64,000 nt of DNA from positions 1 to 64,000 of the forward strand of contig CAXBFJ010000014.1 in the NCBI GenBank assembly GCA_963975245.1. Direction: 5' to 3'. Shown here piece after piece: positions 17,140-25,547 of the stretch (position 1 is its first letter; the number at the start of each line of letters is the position of its first letter). Source of the stretch: Panacagrimonas sp963975245 (GTDB lineage Bacteria > Pseudomonadota > Gammaproteobacteria > Nevskiales > Nevskiaceae). Under the pieces are notes generated by a model, which was not told where the DNA came from, did no database searches, and was given only the letters and a program-made list of their open reading frames with translations. The position numbers and the translations under genes are program-made.

Positions 17140-18483
17140 ATGAACGACGTTTCGGTCATTGACCGCTTCCTCGACGTTTTCTCGCGCTACATCGACTCGG
17201 GCTTCGGCCTGCTGCAAGGCGAGGTGGCGTTCCTGACCGCAACGTTGATCGTCATCGACATGACGCTGGCCGGGCTGTTCTGGGCGATGGGGCATGCCAC
17301 CGGCCAGGGCGAGGACGTGATCGCCAAACTGATCCGCAAGGTGCTGTACGTCGGTGCCTTCGCCTACATCATCGGCAACTTCAACATGCTGGCCAGCGTG
17401 GTGTTCCGCTCCTTCGCGGGCCTGGGCCTGACGGCCAGCGGCTCGACCCTGAGCATGGGCAACTTCCTGCAGCCGGGACGGTTGGCCAAGGCCGGTATCG
17501 ACGCAGCGGCCCCGATCCTCGACCAGATCAAGGAGCTGTCGGGCTTCCCCGAGGTGTTCATCCACCTCGCGCCCATCGTCGTGCTGTTCTTCGCGTGGCT
17601 GGTGGTCATCGTCAGCTTCTTCGTGCTGGCGGTGCAACTCTTCGTCACGCTGATTGAGTTCAAGCTGACGACGCTGGCGGGCTTCGTGCTGGTGCCGTTC
17701 GCCCTGTGGAACAAGACGGCGTTCCTGGCTGAAAAGGTGCTGGGCAACGTGGTGTCCTCGGGCATCAAGGTGCTGGTGTTGGCCGTGATCGTGGGCATCG
17801 GCTCGGGGTTGTTCTCCGAGTTCAACATTCCGGCGGGCTCCGAGCCGTCTATCGACCGGGCGCTGGTCATCATGCTGGCCTCGTTGTCCCTGCTGGCCCT
17901 GGGCATCTTCGGGCCGGGCATTGCGACCGGGCTGGTGTCCGGTGGGCCGCAGCTCGGTGCAGGCGCGATGGCCGGTGCTGCCATCGGCGCAGCCGGAACC
18001 GCTGTTGCGGTTGGTGCCGCTGCTACGGGCGTCGGCAGCGCCGTGGCGGCCGGGGCACGCATGGCACCTGCCGCCGCCCGCTCGATGGCATCGACCGCCA
18101 GCAGCGCCCGGTCGGCGTACCAGGCGGGCTCCGCTTCGGCCGGTGGCGGCCTCAAGGGCGCCGCTGCTGGCGTGGGCAATGTGGCCAAGACCAGCGCGCA
18201 GGCGGCGGGGCAGAAGGTGGCCAATGGAGCGCGCTCGATGAAGGAGCGCATGGCAGCGGCTTTTCGACCCGATGACGCCGGATCGGCGTCGGGGGGCGGC
18301 GCCGCACAGGCCGTAAGCGAGTCTCCCGCCACAGCCACATCCACCGAACAACCCGCCTGGGCCAAGCGCCTGCATCGCAGGCAGCAGCTCACCCATGCCG
18401 CAACCACCGCCGCCCACACGCTGCGCGGCGGCGACGGCGGCAGCTCCAGCCAGGGGCCAAGCCTGCGTGATTCCGATTCCTGA
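17140..18483 (+). CDS. trbL: Conjugal transfer protein TrbL (VirB6)
   Basis: A 447-residue polytopic inner-membrane protein of the VirB6/TrbL family. At least five hydrophobic segments occupy residues 20-270 (for example LTATLIVIDMTLAGLFWAMG and IVVLFFAWLVVIVSFFVLAV). The last 170 residues are Ala/Gly/Ser-rich and of low complexity, a common TrbL feature. It forms part of the inner-membrane channel for DNA. It starts 12 bases after trbJ. Confidence 0.93.
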   Translation: MNDVSVIDRFLDVFSRYIDSGFGLLQGEVAFLTATLIVIDMTLAGLFWAMGHATGQGEDVIAKLIRKVLYVGAFAYIIGNFNMLASVVFRSFAGLGLTASGSTLSMGNFLQPGRLAKAGIDAAAPILDQIKELSGFPEVFIHLAPIVVLFFAWLVVIVSFFVLAVQLFVTLIEFKLTTLAGFVLVPFALWNKTAFLAEKVLGNVVSSGIKVLVLAVIVGIGSGLFSEFNIPAGSEPSIDRALVIMLASLSLLALGIFGPGIATGLVSGGPQLGAGAMAGAAIGAAGTAVAVGAAATGVGSAVAAGARMAPAAARSMASTASSARSAYQAGSASAGGGLKGAAAGVGNVAKTSAQAAGQKVANGARSMKERMAAAFRPDDAGSASGGGAAQAVSESPATATSTEQPAWAKRLHRRQQLTHAATTAAHTLRGGDGGSSSQGPSLRDSDS

Positions 18484-18501
18484 TCTTGAAGGAGAACTCC
18501 C

Positions 18502-19206
18502 ATGCGATTCAAACGACCGCAGGTGCGCTACGCCGACACGCCGCAGCCTGCTACCCCGTACCAATCCGCCGCCCAGGTGTGGGACGACCGCATCGGCTCG
18601 GCCCGCGTGCAGGCGAGGAACTGGCGCTTCATGGCCTTTGGTTGCCTCACGCTGGCCGTGCTGATGGCGGGCGGGCTTGTCTGGCGCTCCGCGCAATCCA
18701 TCGTCACCCCTTACGTCATTGAGGTGGACAACGCGGGCCAGGTGCGCGCTGTCGGCGAAGCCGCCACGCCGTACCGGCCCAGCGATGCGCAGATGGCCTA
18801 CCACCTGGGCCGCTTCATCGGCCTGGTGCGCTCGCTGTCCATCGACCCGATCGTGGTGCGGCAGAACTGGCTCGATGCCTACGACTACACGACCGACAAG
18901 GGCGCCGTGGTGCTCAACGAGTACGCCCGCACCAATGACCCGTTCGCGCGCATCGGCAAGGAGTCGGTGACGGTGCAGATCACCAGCGTGACCCGCGCCA
19001 GCGACACGTCTTTCAACGTGCGCTGGACGGAGACGCGCTTTGTGAACGGTGCGCTGGATCGCACTGAACGCTGGAACGCCGTGGTGTCCATCGTGCAGCA
19101 GACGCCGCGCACCGAGCAGCGCGTGCGCAAGAACCCCCTGGGCATCTACGTCAACGGGCTGTCGTGGAGCCGCGAACTGGAAGGAAACGAAGGAGCAAAG
19201 CCATGA
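18502..19206 (+). CDS. trbF: Conjugal transfer protein TrbF (VirB8)
   Basis: A 234-residue bitopic membrane protein: a short cytoplasmic part, one membrane segment (about 44-64, FMAFGCLTLAVLMAGGLVW), and a periplasmic NTF2-like domain with YVIEVDNAGQVRAVGEA and VRWTETRFVNGALDRTERW. VirB8-type proteins nucleate assembly of the secretion channel. GAAGGAGAACTCCC precedes the ATG. It overlaps trbG by 4 bases. Confidence 0.94.
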   Translation: MRFKRPQVRYADTPQPATPYQSAAQVWDDRIGSARVQARNWRFMAFGCLTLAVLMAGGLVWRSAQSIVTPYVIEVDNAGQVRAVGEAATPYRPSDAQMAYHLGRFIGLVRSLSIDPIVVRQNWLDAYDYTTDKGAVVLNEYARTNDPFARIGKESVTVQITSVTRASDTSFNVRWTETRFVNGALDRTERWNAVVSIVQQTPRTEQRVRKNPLGIYVNGLSWSRELEGNEGAKP

Positions 19207-20198
19207 ATGATCTTTTCCGTAAATCCGTCTTGCCGGTGATGCTGCTGGCTTCGACCGTGCTGTTCTCTGGCTGCGCTACGCAGGGCAAGCCGCCGCCGTC
19301 CATTTCGCTCGATGAACCGGTGCAGGCCCAGCCGCTGCCGGAGCCACCTGCACCGGTCGAAGTGGTGGCCGTGCCGCAGGTGCTGCCGATGCCGGCGCAG
19401 ATGAAACCTGTGCCGGATGCCAAGCCCGCCGCAGAGCCCGCCGATGAAACCGTGCGCGTGTCCCGCGCCAACGCCGAGGCGCGCATTGCGCCGACACGCG
19501 AGGGCTACGTCAATGCGATCCAGGTGTGGCCCTTCACGGATGGCGCGCTGTATCAGGTCTATGCGGCCGTGGGCCGCGTGACCGTGATCGCGCTCCAACC
19601 GGGCGAGGAACTGGTGACGGTGGCGGCGGGCGATACGGTGCGCTGGATCGTCGGGGACACGTCCAGCGGCAGCGGCGATGCGCTGCGCGTCAATGTGATG
19701 GTCAAGCCGATCCGCTCGGGCCTCAAGACCAATCTGGTTGTCACCACCAGCCGACGCACCTACCTGCTGGAGCTGACCTCGACCGAGAAGACGTGGATGG
19801 CCTCGGTGTCCTGGGAGTATCCGAAGGACAAGATGCTGGCCCTGCAGCGCCAGGCGCAAGCGGCCAGCGCCGCCGCGCCGGTCGATGTCGGCTTGTCGCT
19901 GGAGAAGATCCGTTTCCGGTATGCGGTCAGCGGCAGCAATCCGCCGTGGAAGCCGCTGCGCGCCTTCGATGACGGGGAGAAGGTCTACATCCAGTTTCCG
20001 CCGGGCATCGCCCAGGGCGAGCTGCCGCCGCTGTTCGTGGTCGGCGCGCAGGGCGACGGGCAACTGGTGAACTACCGCTTCCGCTCGCCGTACTACATCG
20101 TGGATCGCCTGTTCGGCGCGGCCGAGCTGCGCCTGGGCGGTGATGGCGGTGACGTGGTGCGGATCGAGCGCACGGATGGCGTGGCGCGGAGGAACTGA
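19203..20198 (+). CDS. trbG: Conjugal transfer protein TrbG (VirB9)
   Basis: A 331-residue protein with a lipoprotein signal: a hydrophobic stretch ends in LFSGC (Cys22), then a proline-rich linker (about 25-75) and the VirB9-type beta domain (GYVNAIQVWPFTDGALYQV; TSRRTYLLELTSTEKTWM; IQFPPGIAQGELPPLFVV). VirB9/TrbG belongs to the outer-membrane core complex. ATG at 19203, overlapping trbF, is preferred to the upstream ATG at 19164 inside trbF because it gives the signal peptide. Confidence 0.94.
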   Translation: MNDLFRKSVLPVMLLASTVLFSGCATQGKPPPSISLDEPVQAQPLPEPPAPVEVVAVPQVLPMPAQMKPVPDAKPAAEPADETVRVSRANAEARIAPTREGYVNAIQVWPFTDGALYQVYAAVGRVTVIALQPGEELVTVAAGDTVRWIVGDTSSGSGDALRVNVMVKPIRSGLKTNLVVTTSRRTYLLELTSTEKTWMASVSWEYPKDKMLALQRQAQAASAAAPVDVGLSLEKIRFRYAVSGSNPPWKPLRAFDDGEKVYIQFPPGIAQGELPPLFVVGAQGDGQLVNYRFRSPYYIVDRLFGAAELRLGGDGGDVVRIERTDGVARRN

Positions 20199-20200
20199 CC

Positions 20201-21472
20201 ATGAGCCAGGACGACACTCCTGACCTCGCCGCGCCGCAGGCGGGCAAGGTAGCACCCGAGGCGGTGGCGCTGCGCGCCCAGCCGCGTCCGGTCACACGCT
20301 TGAACCGGCGCACGCTGGCCATCCTCGTCGGCGGCCTGTCGGTCGCCGTGCTGGGGGCCACGATCTGGTCATTGCAGCCGCATCGGCGTGGCGCGGGCGA
20401 GCAGACCGAGCTGTACAACGTCGATCGCGTGTCGAAGTCCGAAGGGCTGGATGGCCTGCCGGCCGACTACTCGAAGCTGCCGCCGAAGGTGCCCGAGCTG
20501 GGGCCGCCGCTGCCGGGCGATCTCGGCCCGGCCATCGTGAAGTCGCAGCAGCCGGTGACGCCGACGTATGCGCCACCGGGGCACGACCCGGAGGATGCAC
20601 GGCGCAAGGAGGCTGATGCGGCGGCGGGTTCGTCGGTGTTCTTCCGCTCGGGCAACCAGGGCAAGGCCGCCGCACCGGGAACAGCGCAAGCCGCTGCGGT
20701 TGCGCCTGGCAGCGCCTTGGCCGGCTTCGACCCGCTGGCCGCCGGGCCAGCCTCGACGGCGGCCCAGCCTGCCGACCCCACCGCGGTGCAGAACCGGCAA
20801 GACCAGAAAGAGGCGTTCCTGAAAGGCGGTTCTACGGAAACCCGCAACTCCGGCAATCTGCAAATGCCGGTCTCGCCGTATCAGGTCATGGCGGGAACGG
20901 TGATCGCCGGGGCGCTGGTGACGGGCATCAAGTCGGACTTGCCGGGCGACGTGATCGTCACGGTGACGGAGCCGGTCTACGACACGGCCACGGGCAAGTT
21001 TCTGCTGATCCCCCAAGGCTCGCGCATCCTGGGCAAATACAACAGCCAGGTGAGCTACGGGCAGAGCCGCGTGCAGGTGGTGTGGAACCGCGTCATCCTG
21101 CCGGACACGTCTTCGCTGAAGCTCGACAACCTCGCGGGCACCGACCCGGCCGGTTACGCCGGCCTGGAGGATGGCGTCGATTGGCACTGGGATCGCGTCT
21201 TCGCGGGTGCGGCGTTGACCACGTTGCTGGGCGTGGGTGCCGAGTTGGCCGCGCCGGAGAACCGGCAGAACGGCAACCGGATCGTGATCGCCGGACGCGA
21301 CAGCGCGCAGGACAGCATCAACCAGGTCGGCCAGGAGATGATCCGGCGCAACATGAACATCCAGCCGACGCTGACCGAACGGCCGGGCCTGCCGGTGCGG
21401 ATCATCGTCAATCGCGATCTGGTGTTGCGGCCGTACCAGCCACTGTTCTTCAATCGGGGTGCAATGCGATGA
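20201..21472 (+). CDS. trbI: Conjugal transfer protein TrbI (VirB10)
   Basis: A 423-residue VirB10 homologue. A cytoplasmic N-terminus is followed by one membrane segment (about 44-62, LAILVGGLSVAVLGATIW), a long Pro/Ala-rich periplasmic linker (about 85-210), and the C-terminal beta-barrel domain (YQVMAGTVIAGALVTGIKSD; LLIPQGSRILGKYNSQVSYG). It spans both membranes and senses ATPase energy in type IV secretion. It starts 2 bases after trbG and overlaps the next gene by 4. Confidence 0.95.
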   Translation: MSQDDTPDLAAPQAGKVAPEAVALRAQPRPVTRLNRRTLAILVGGLSVAVLGATIWSLQPHRRGAGEQTELYNVDRVSKSEGLDGLPADYSKLPPKVPELGPPLPGDLGPAIVKSQQPVTPTYAPPGHDPEDARRKEADAAAGSSVFFRSGNQGKAAAPGTAQAAAVAPGSALAGFDPLAAGPASTAAQPADPTAVQNRQDQKEAFLKGGSTETRNSGNLQMPVSPYQVMAGTVIAGALVTGIKSDLPGDVIVTVTEPVYDTATGKFLLIPQGSRILGKYNSQVSYGQSRVQVVWNRVILPDTSSLKLDNLAGTDPAGYAGLEDGVDWHWDRVFAGAALTTLLGVGAELAAPENRQNGNRIVIAGRDSAQDSINQVGQEMIRRNMNIQPTLTERPGLPVRIIVNRDLVLRPYQPLFFNRGAMR

Positions 21473-21714
21473 GCGCGACCAAGAGGCTGCGGCTCGGGCC
21501 GCTGCCCAAGACCGAGAATGTGAAGCTGACCTTCGCTTGCCCGGCCAGCCTGAAAGCCGACCTCGACCGCTACGCCGCGTTGCACGCGCAGGCATACGGC
21601 AAAGCGGTCGATGCGACGACGTTGATTCCGCACATGCTGGAGGCGTTCATGGCGGGGGATCGGGGATTCAGGAAGGGAAGCGGGAGCAAGGCCGCACCGC
21701 CGAAGTCGGGTTGA
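21469..21714 (+). CDS. DUF2274-family protein ending the transfer operon
   Basis: An 81-residue protein: RLRLGPLPKTENVKLTFACP, then SLKADLDRYAALHAQAYGK and DATTLIPHMLEAFMAGDRGF. The pattern recalls a short ribbon-helix-helix-like fold, and the family routinely follows trbI in ICEs of this type. Function is unknown; a DNA-binding or regulatory role is speculation. It overlaps trbI by 4 bases and is the last gene before the terminator and attR. Confidence 0.88.
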   Translation: MSATKRLRLGPLPKTENVKLTFACPASLKADLDRYAALHAQAYGKAVDATTLIPHMLEAFMAGDRGFRKGSGSKAAPPKSG

Positions 21715-21747
21715 CGATGCGGGCGTATCCGCCATCCACTCACCAAG

Positions 21748-21780
21748 AAGGCGCAGCCCACTGGCTGCGCTTTCGCTTTT
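21748..21780 (+). terminator. Rho-independent terminator of the trb operon
   Basis: GCGCAGCC (21751-21758) and GGCTGCGC (21763-21770) form a perfect 8-bp stem with a 4-base loop, extendable by AAG/TTT, and TTTCGCTTTT follows. It lies 34 bases after the DUF2274 gene and closes the plus-strand transfer operon. Confidence 0.85.
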
Positions 21781-21987
21781 GAGGAGCTTTCTGGGAGTGC
21801 AGGACTATGACGACCGATGCGACCTTGCCTGCTGCGGTGCCCTTGCGCTTACCACCGCGAAGCGCCTATGCGACACCTAGCTCGAAAAGCAGCAAGAGCA
21901 CACAACGGCTGAAATCTAGCCTAACCTACTACCCCATAAGACCTTTTGCCCCGCTGCATGTCTGCATGGAAGACTTGACAGCGGACA
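21781..21987. other. Non-coding right terminal segment of the ICE
   Basis: About 207 bases between the operon terminator and the att core. No gene is supported on the plus strand. On the minus strand the last 67 bases before the att core continue the truncated methyltransferase frame by chance to a stop at 21921. The segment probably includes integrase and recombination-directionality-factor binding sites, but I could not pick out repeats that prove it. Confidence 0.5.
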
Positions 21988-22556
21988 TTTTTCATTGGGT
22001 TGATGCCGTGGAATTTTTCGATTTGAAATCCCGCGCCTTCAACGCTGCGGCGAAGACTACGCAAGGTGAAGAACCGGAAATGAGTTCGGTCAAGGATGCC
22101 TTCGTCCTGATACTGGAAGTCCGCTTTGAAAAGGATTTCCTTCATGACGCTGATGTGCCGGATATTCGGAACCGATACCACCAGGGCGCCAGCGGGACGT
22201 AGAAACTTCTGAATGTCCCGGAAAAATTTGTCGTGATCGGTCATGTGTTCAACAACGTCATTGCAGATCACAAGATCAAAATAGCCTTCTGGCAGCTCCG
22301 TGCAGACATCATCAAACAGCCCGACGAGCGTGCGATTCATGAACGTTGCGGCCTCTTGCGCAGCACCGGCATCGGGTTCGATGCCCCAGATTTCGGAACC
22401 TTGGCGCAGCTGGCGCGCGAAACGACCTTCTCCACAGCCAACTTCGAGTACGCGCTCGTACTGATCGGGTAAGAAGGCGAGCATCTCACCTCTGGTCTCG
22501 CCGAAGTAGCCGGCTGGCTTGGCAGCTTGAACGGAGTCGGAAGAAGGCTGATTCAT
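21921..22556 (-). pseudogene. Class I SAM-dependent methyltransferase, 3' end replaced by ICE DNA
   Basis: The 211-codon frame has the SAM-binding motif VLEVGCGEGRFARQL (about 36-50), the acidic IWGIEP end of strand 2, and FDLVICNDVVEHM (motif IV, about 93-105), so it is a Rossmann-fold methyltransferase. It is homologous up to about residue 189 (KFHGINPMK); the last 22 residues are encoded by ICE DNA beyond attR and look unrelated. Family members usually run some 30-40 residues further, so the final strand region is probably missing. It is divergent from the glycan genes at 22748 and may have methylated a sugar of that glycan. Loss of function is likely but not certain. Confidence 0.8.
21988..21995. 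other. Putative attR core of the ICE (TTTTTCAT)
   Basis: TTTTTCAT here equals the 8-bp core I remember for attL/attR of Tn4371-family elements. It lies 273 bases after the last transfer gene and exactly at the point where the methyltransferase frame stops looking like its family. The 8-mer itself is weak evidence (it also occurs by chance at 16399-16406 and 57758-57765, on the other strand), but position plus gene truncation make the call strong. Confidence 0.8.
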
Positions 22557-22747
22557 TTTTTGCTGAGAGGCTCTTCAGGAATTGTGGATGTTAGTGTTCT
22601 GCACTATATCGGGCTGTTGGTCAGATGGCGCGGGCGCGCCATGGCACGCGCGCTGCTTTGCGTAATAGGCCGAGCCGGTGGAGAATTCTGCATCGGAACC
22701 GACTATTTGTGTCGGTAAACTCGTGATTCCATTTCCTGGTTCACATC

Positions 22748-23686
22748 ATGATCTCAATGCCAAATGCGAACCAGCCCGAAGGCGCGCCCGATATCACCGT
22801 GGCCCTGCCCAACTACAACGGTGCAGAACTCCTGCGAAACAATATTCCAATTCTGTTTCGAGCGCTGAAAAAAGCAGAATTGAGTGCTGAAGTGCTGGTC
22901 ATCGACGACGCTTCTGCAGATGACAGCAGTGCAGTGGTTGCCTCGCTGACAGCTGAGTACCCGAAGTTGAGGTTCTTGGCGCAGCCCGTCAACAAAGGGT
23001 TTGCAGAAACCTGTAACAAGGGCATTGAAGCCGCGCGAGCGCCGCTCCTGTGTCTGGTCAATACCGACGTGCAGTTTGAAGAATCGTACTTCGTCCACGC
23101 GGTGCAGCCCATCCTGTCAGGCGAGGCGGACGTCACCAAAGGGGTCATTCATAACTATTCCACTGATCCCGCGCAGCCGCATTACATTGATACACAGACC
23201 CGGGTCAGCCTGCGCCGTGGCATGGCGCGCGCAGAACCTCAGGAGAAAAAGCATCGCGGCGCCTCAGTGCTGATCGCGAAACTGGGGTGCTGTTTTGTCG
23301 CGCGCACGGATGTCCTGCGCCAGATCGGAGGATTTGATGCGCGGTATTCCCCCTACTACTGGGAAGATGTGGAACTGGGTTGGCAGGTTCTCAAGCGCGG
23401 CTTTCGCCTAGTCTATGTGGAGCAGGCAAAGATTTTTCATCAGGAGAATTCCACGATCGGAAAGTTGTCGCCAGAACGCAAGAAGCAGGTATCGCGTGTT
23501 CGCGCTCGTAATCGCTTGCTGTTTACCTGGACATTATTGAGAGACGGTGGGCTTGGGCGCTGGCTGGTCTATGGGCTTTGGGAATTTTGGCGACTGGTCT
23601 CACGCGGACTGCGTGGAGATTTCGTCTATCACTTGGCGTTTGCAGACGCAGTCAAGCGACGGCGGCTCAGCCGGGAGGCCTCATGA
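22748..23686 (+). CDS. Glycosyltransferase family 2
   Basis: A 312-residue GT2 enzyme of the rhamnosyltransferase-like type. DITVALPNYNGAELLRNNIP starts the GT-A fold; VLVIDDASADDSS (about 54-66) and LVNTDVQFEES (DxD-like site, about 98-108) bind the nucleotide-sugar and metal; YYWEDVELGWQVLKRGFRLVY (ED motif, about 205-225) holds the catalytic base. It should add a sugar to a surface glycan at the inner membrane. Starts at 22748 and 22757 (ATG) are both possible, without a strong ribosome-binding site. Its stop overlaps the next gene (ATGA). Confidence 0.9.
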   Translation: MISMPNANQPEGAPDITVALPNYNGAELLRNNIPILFRALKKAELSAEVLVIDDASADDSSAVVASLTAEYPKLRFLAQPVNKGFAETCNKGIEAARAPLLCLVNTDVQFEESYFVHAVQPILSGEADVTKGVIHNYSTDPAQPHYIDTQTRVSLRRGMARAEPQEKKHRGASVLIAKLGCCFVARTDVLRQIGGFDARYSPYYWEDVELGWQVLKRGFRLVYVEQAKIFHQENSTIGKLSPERKKQVSRVRARNRLLFTWTLLRDGGLGRWLVYGLWEFWRLVSRGLRGDFVYHLAFADAVKRRRLSREAS

Positions 23687-24888
23687 CACAGGACTCGCAA
23701 ATGCCAGTGCGTGAGGGGGTGGTTGAGGCGGGTCCGCGTAGCGGCCACATCCTAGTCTGCAGCCTGAATTTCGACGCCCGTCCAGAAGGGATCAATACCG
23801 GTCGTCTGGTACGCGCATTGCTCGATGCGGGTCATCGCGTCACCGTGGTCTGCGGACGTGAGAAATCCAGATGCGATTTCGAACACCCTCGTTTCACCTT
23901 GCACGCGGTCAAGATCGGGTTGCGTCATCCTCAATGGTTGTGGCGATTGATTGCACGTCTGCGCGGAGATATCGGCGGGCACCATTATTTGTGGACCCGA
24001 CGGGTCGCAAAACTTGATTTGTCGGAAGTGCCAGACGTGGTCTATGGGCGGGCCTGGCCTCCGAGCAGTCTGATTGGCGCGGATGCCTTGGCGCGGCGCT
24101 ACAACAAACCGCTGTGGCTGCATTTCAGTGATCCGTTTCCGCCGCCGCCACAGACGCAGGAAGATCCGCTGGTCATGCCCTGGCTGCGCAAGATGGTGGC
24201 GCGTGCCGCTGGGGTGACGGTGACCAATCAGCAGGCGGCGGACTACCAGATGCAGTTCTTTGATGCGCAGCCAGCGGGTGGTGCGCGAATCATCGGCCAT
24301 ATTGCACCGCCAGAACGTCGCTTCGGTCCAAGCTTGCATTCGGATGCCTTCGTTTACATCGGGGCGTTCAGCCCGTCACGGCCCCCGGATGCTCTGGTTG
24401 CCGGTTTTGCCGAGTACCGCAAAACAGCCCCTGCAGCGCGCATTCACTGTGTGGGAACACGACCCAACCGGATATTGCCGGTGGCAGAGCAATTTGGTGT
24501 GCTGGAAGCGGTTCGCGTCGAACCCTATACCGACAACGTCAGCCTCTGGCAGGAGAAAGCCTCTGTGCTGCTCGCAGTTGACTGGCTCGCCGGAACGCCG
24601 GTCTATCTGCTCACCAAGGTGATTGAGGCGCTGCAGGTTGATCGACCTTTGTTGCTGCTGACCCAGCCCGGAAGCCCGGGCGAGGCACTGGCCCGGCAGT
24701 GCGAGGACACGGTTGTCTGTGTCACGACCACCGAGCCGGGCGCGGTTGCCGAAGGCTTCCGGCGAGCAGCGGCAATGGCCAATACCGCAGGCAACTACGA
24801 TCGTCGTCGTGCGGTGATGGCTCCATTTGCCGCTCAACAGATTGCCGCGCAATGTGCGCAAACTTTGTTGAACAAGACTGGCTCATGA
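23683..24888 (+). CDS. Glycosyltransferase, GT-B fold (family 4-like)
   Basis: A 401-residue protein with a GT-B layout: an N-terminal acceptor domain beginning HILVCSLNFDARPEGINTGRL and a C-terminal donor domain (FVYIGAFSPSRPPDALVAGF; KVIEALQVDRPLLLLTQPGS). The Glu-containing IEALQ part corresponds to the EAxA-type donor site of GT4 enzymes, although it is divergent. The start is the ATGA overlap with the GT2 gene; the longer frame from 23578 lies inside that gene. It is part of a four-gene chain (GT2, GT, sulfotransferase, GT4) with 4-base overlaps throughout. Sugar specificity is unknown. Confidence 0.82.
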   Translation: MTQDSQMPVREGVVEAGPRSGHILVCSLNFDARPEGINTGRLVRALLDAGHRVTVVCGREKSRCDFEHPRFTLHAVKIGLRHPQWLWRLIARLRGDIGGHHYLWTRRVAKLDLSEVPDVVYGRAWPPSSLIGADALARRYNKPLWLHFSDPFPPPPQTQEDPLVMPWLRKMVARAAGVTVTNQQAADYQMQFFDAQPAGGARIIGHIAPPERRFGPSLHSDAFVYIGAFSPSRPPDALVAGFAEYRKTAPAARIHCVGTRPNRILPVAEQFGVLEAVRVEPYTDNVSLWQEKASVLLAVDWLAGTPVYLLTKVIEALQVDRPLLLLTQPGSPGEALARQCEDTVVCVTTTEPGAVAEGFRRAAAMANTAGNYDRRRAVMAPFAAQQIAAQCAQTLLNKTGS

Positions 24889-25547
24889 TTCTGTCCAATC
24901 GTTACAATTTTCTTTACGTGCATATCGCCAAGACCGGCGGTACCAGCGTGCGCGCCGCGCTCAAGTCCATGCAGTGGCGCGATCCCTATTATTTTGCGCA
25001 ATGGATCTGCTCGCGCCTGTCAGGAATGACGGGTCACCGGATTGCAGCCAAGTTGCCTCGCCATTCCAAGATCATCTGCGCTCAGGAAATGTTGCCCAAG
25101 GAATTCTTTGATGGGCTTTACAAATTTGCGTTTGTTCGCAACCCCTGGGACTTGCAGGTATCGAGCTACCATCATCTGAAGCGTGAGCGTCCACATCTGC
25201 TAGAGGGCCATGAGTCGTTTGAAGCCTTCACGCGATGGAAGCTCAATCCCGAACGGCCCTATCAATATCATCTGGATACCGCGATGACGCCGCTGACGGA
25301 CTATCTGTCTGACATGCGCGGCAACTTGCTGACCAATTTCATCGGGCGATATGAAAGGCTGCATGAAGACTGGCATCACATCTGTACGCACCTCAACATG
25401 CCGACGCCGGAGTTGCCGCACAAGCGCCAGGCCACGGATCGCGGCAAGGACTATCGCAGCTACTACACGGATGATCTGGCCGAAGCCGTAGGTCAGTATT
25501 TTCAGCGCGATGTTGAGCTGCTGGGCTATCGATTCGATCCGGAATGA
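24885..25547 (+). CDS. Sulfotransferase family 2 protein (glycan sulfotransferase-like)
   Basis: A 220-residue protein of the Sulfotransfer_2 type. The 5'-phosphosulfate-binding loop HIAKTGGTSV (about 13-22) resembles the HxPKTGGTS of carbohydrate sulfotransferases, and KFAFVRNPWDLQVSSYHH (about 83-100) is the 3'-phosphate-binding region with its Arg and Ser. It should transfer sulfate from PAPS to a glycan hydroxyl in the cytoplasm. The start overlaps the preceding GT gene (ATGA) and the stop overlaps the next GT4 gene, so it is locked into the glycan operon. No PAPS-synthesis genes are in the window. Confidence 0.85.
   Translation: MILSNRYNFLYVHIAKTGGTSVRAALKSMQWRDPYYFAQWICSRLSGMTGHRIAAKLPRHSKIICAQEMLPKEFFDGLYKFAFVRNPWDLQVSSYHHLKRERPHLLEGHESFEAFTRWKLNPERPYQYHLDTAMTPLTDYLSDMRGNLLTNFIGRYERLHEDWHHICTHLNMPTPELPHKRQATDRGKDYRSYYTDDLAEAVGQYFQRDVELLGYRFDPE

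Larger units (their letters stand above)
1..21995. mobile_element. Right part of a Tn4371-family ICE (left end outside window)
   Basis: The gene order LysR regulator, EexN-like lipoprotein, traG, RHH protein, trbBCDEJLFGI and DUF2274 protein is seen directly and matches the transfer backbone I know from Tn4371-like ICEs. The right boundary is placed at TTTTTCAT (21988-21995), where a chromosomal methyltransferase reading frame loses its expected 3' end. Bases 1-8379 carry catabolic and regulatory cargo plus a dead transposase. No integrase, relaxase, repA or parA gene is in the window; they should lie to the left. The extent leftwards is therefore unknown, and assigning bases 1-3400 to the ICE is inference from continuity. 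Confidence 0.85.

Noticed and set aside
18060..18480. Ala/Ser/Gly-rich low-complexity end of trbL as a possible frameshift
   Set aside because: Such tails are common in TrbL/VirB6 proteins and the frame closes just before the trbF ribosome-binding site.
16168..18804. 878-codon open frame on the minus strand across trbJ, trbL and trbF
   Set aside because: It is the antisense of GC-rich genes, with His/Arg/Gly-rich composition and no domain; the plus-strand genes are certain.
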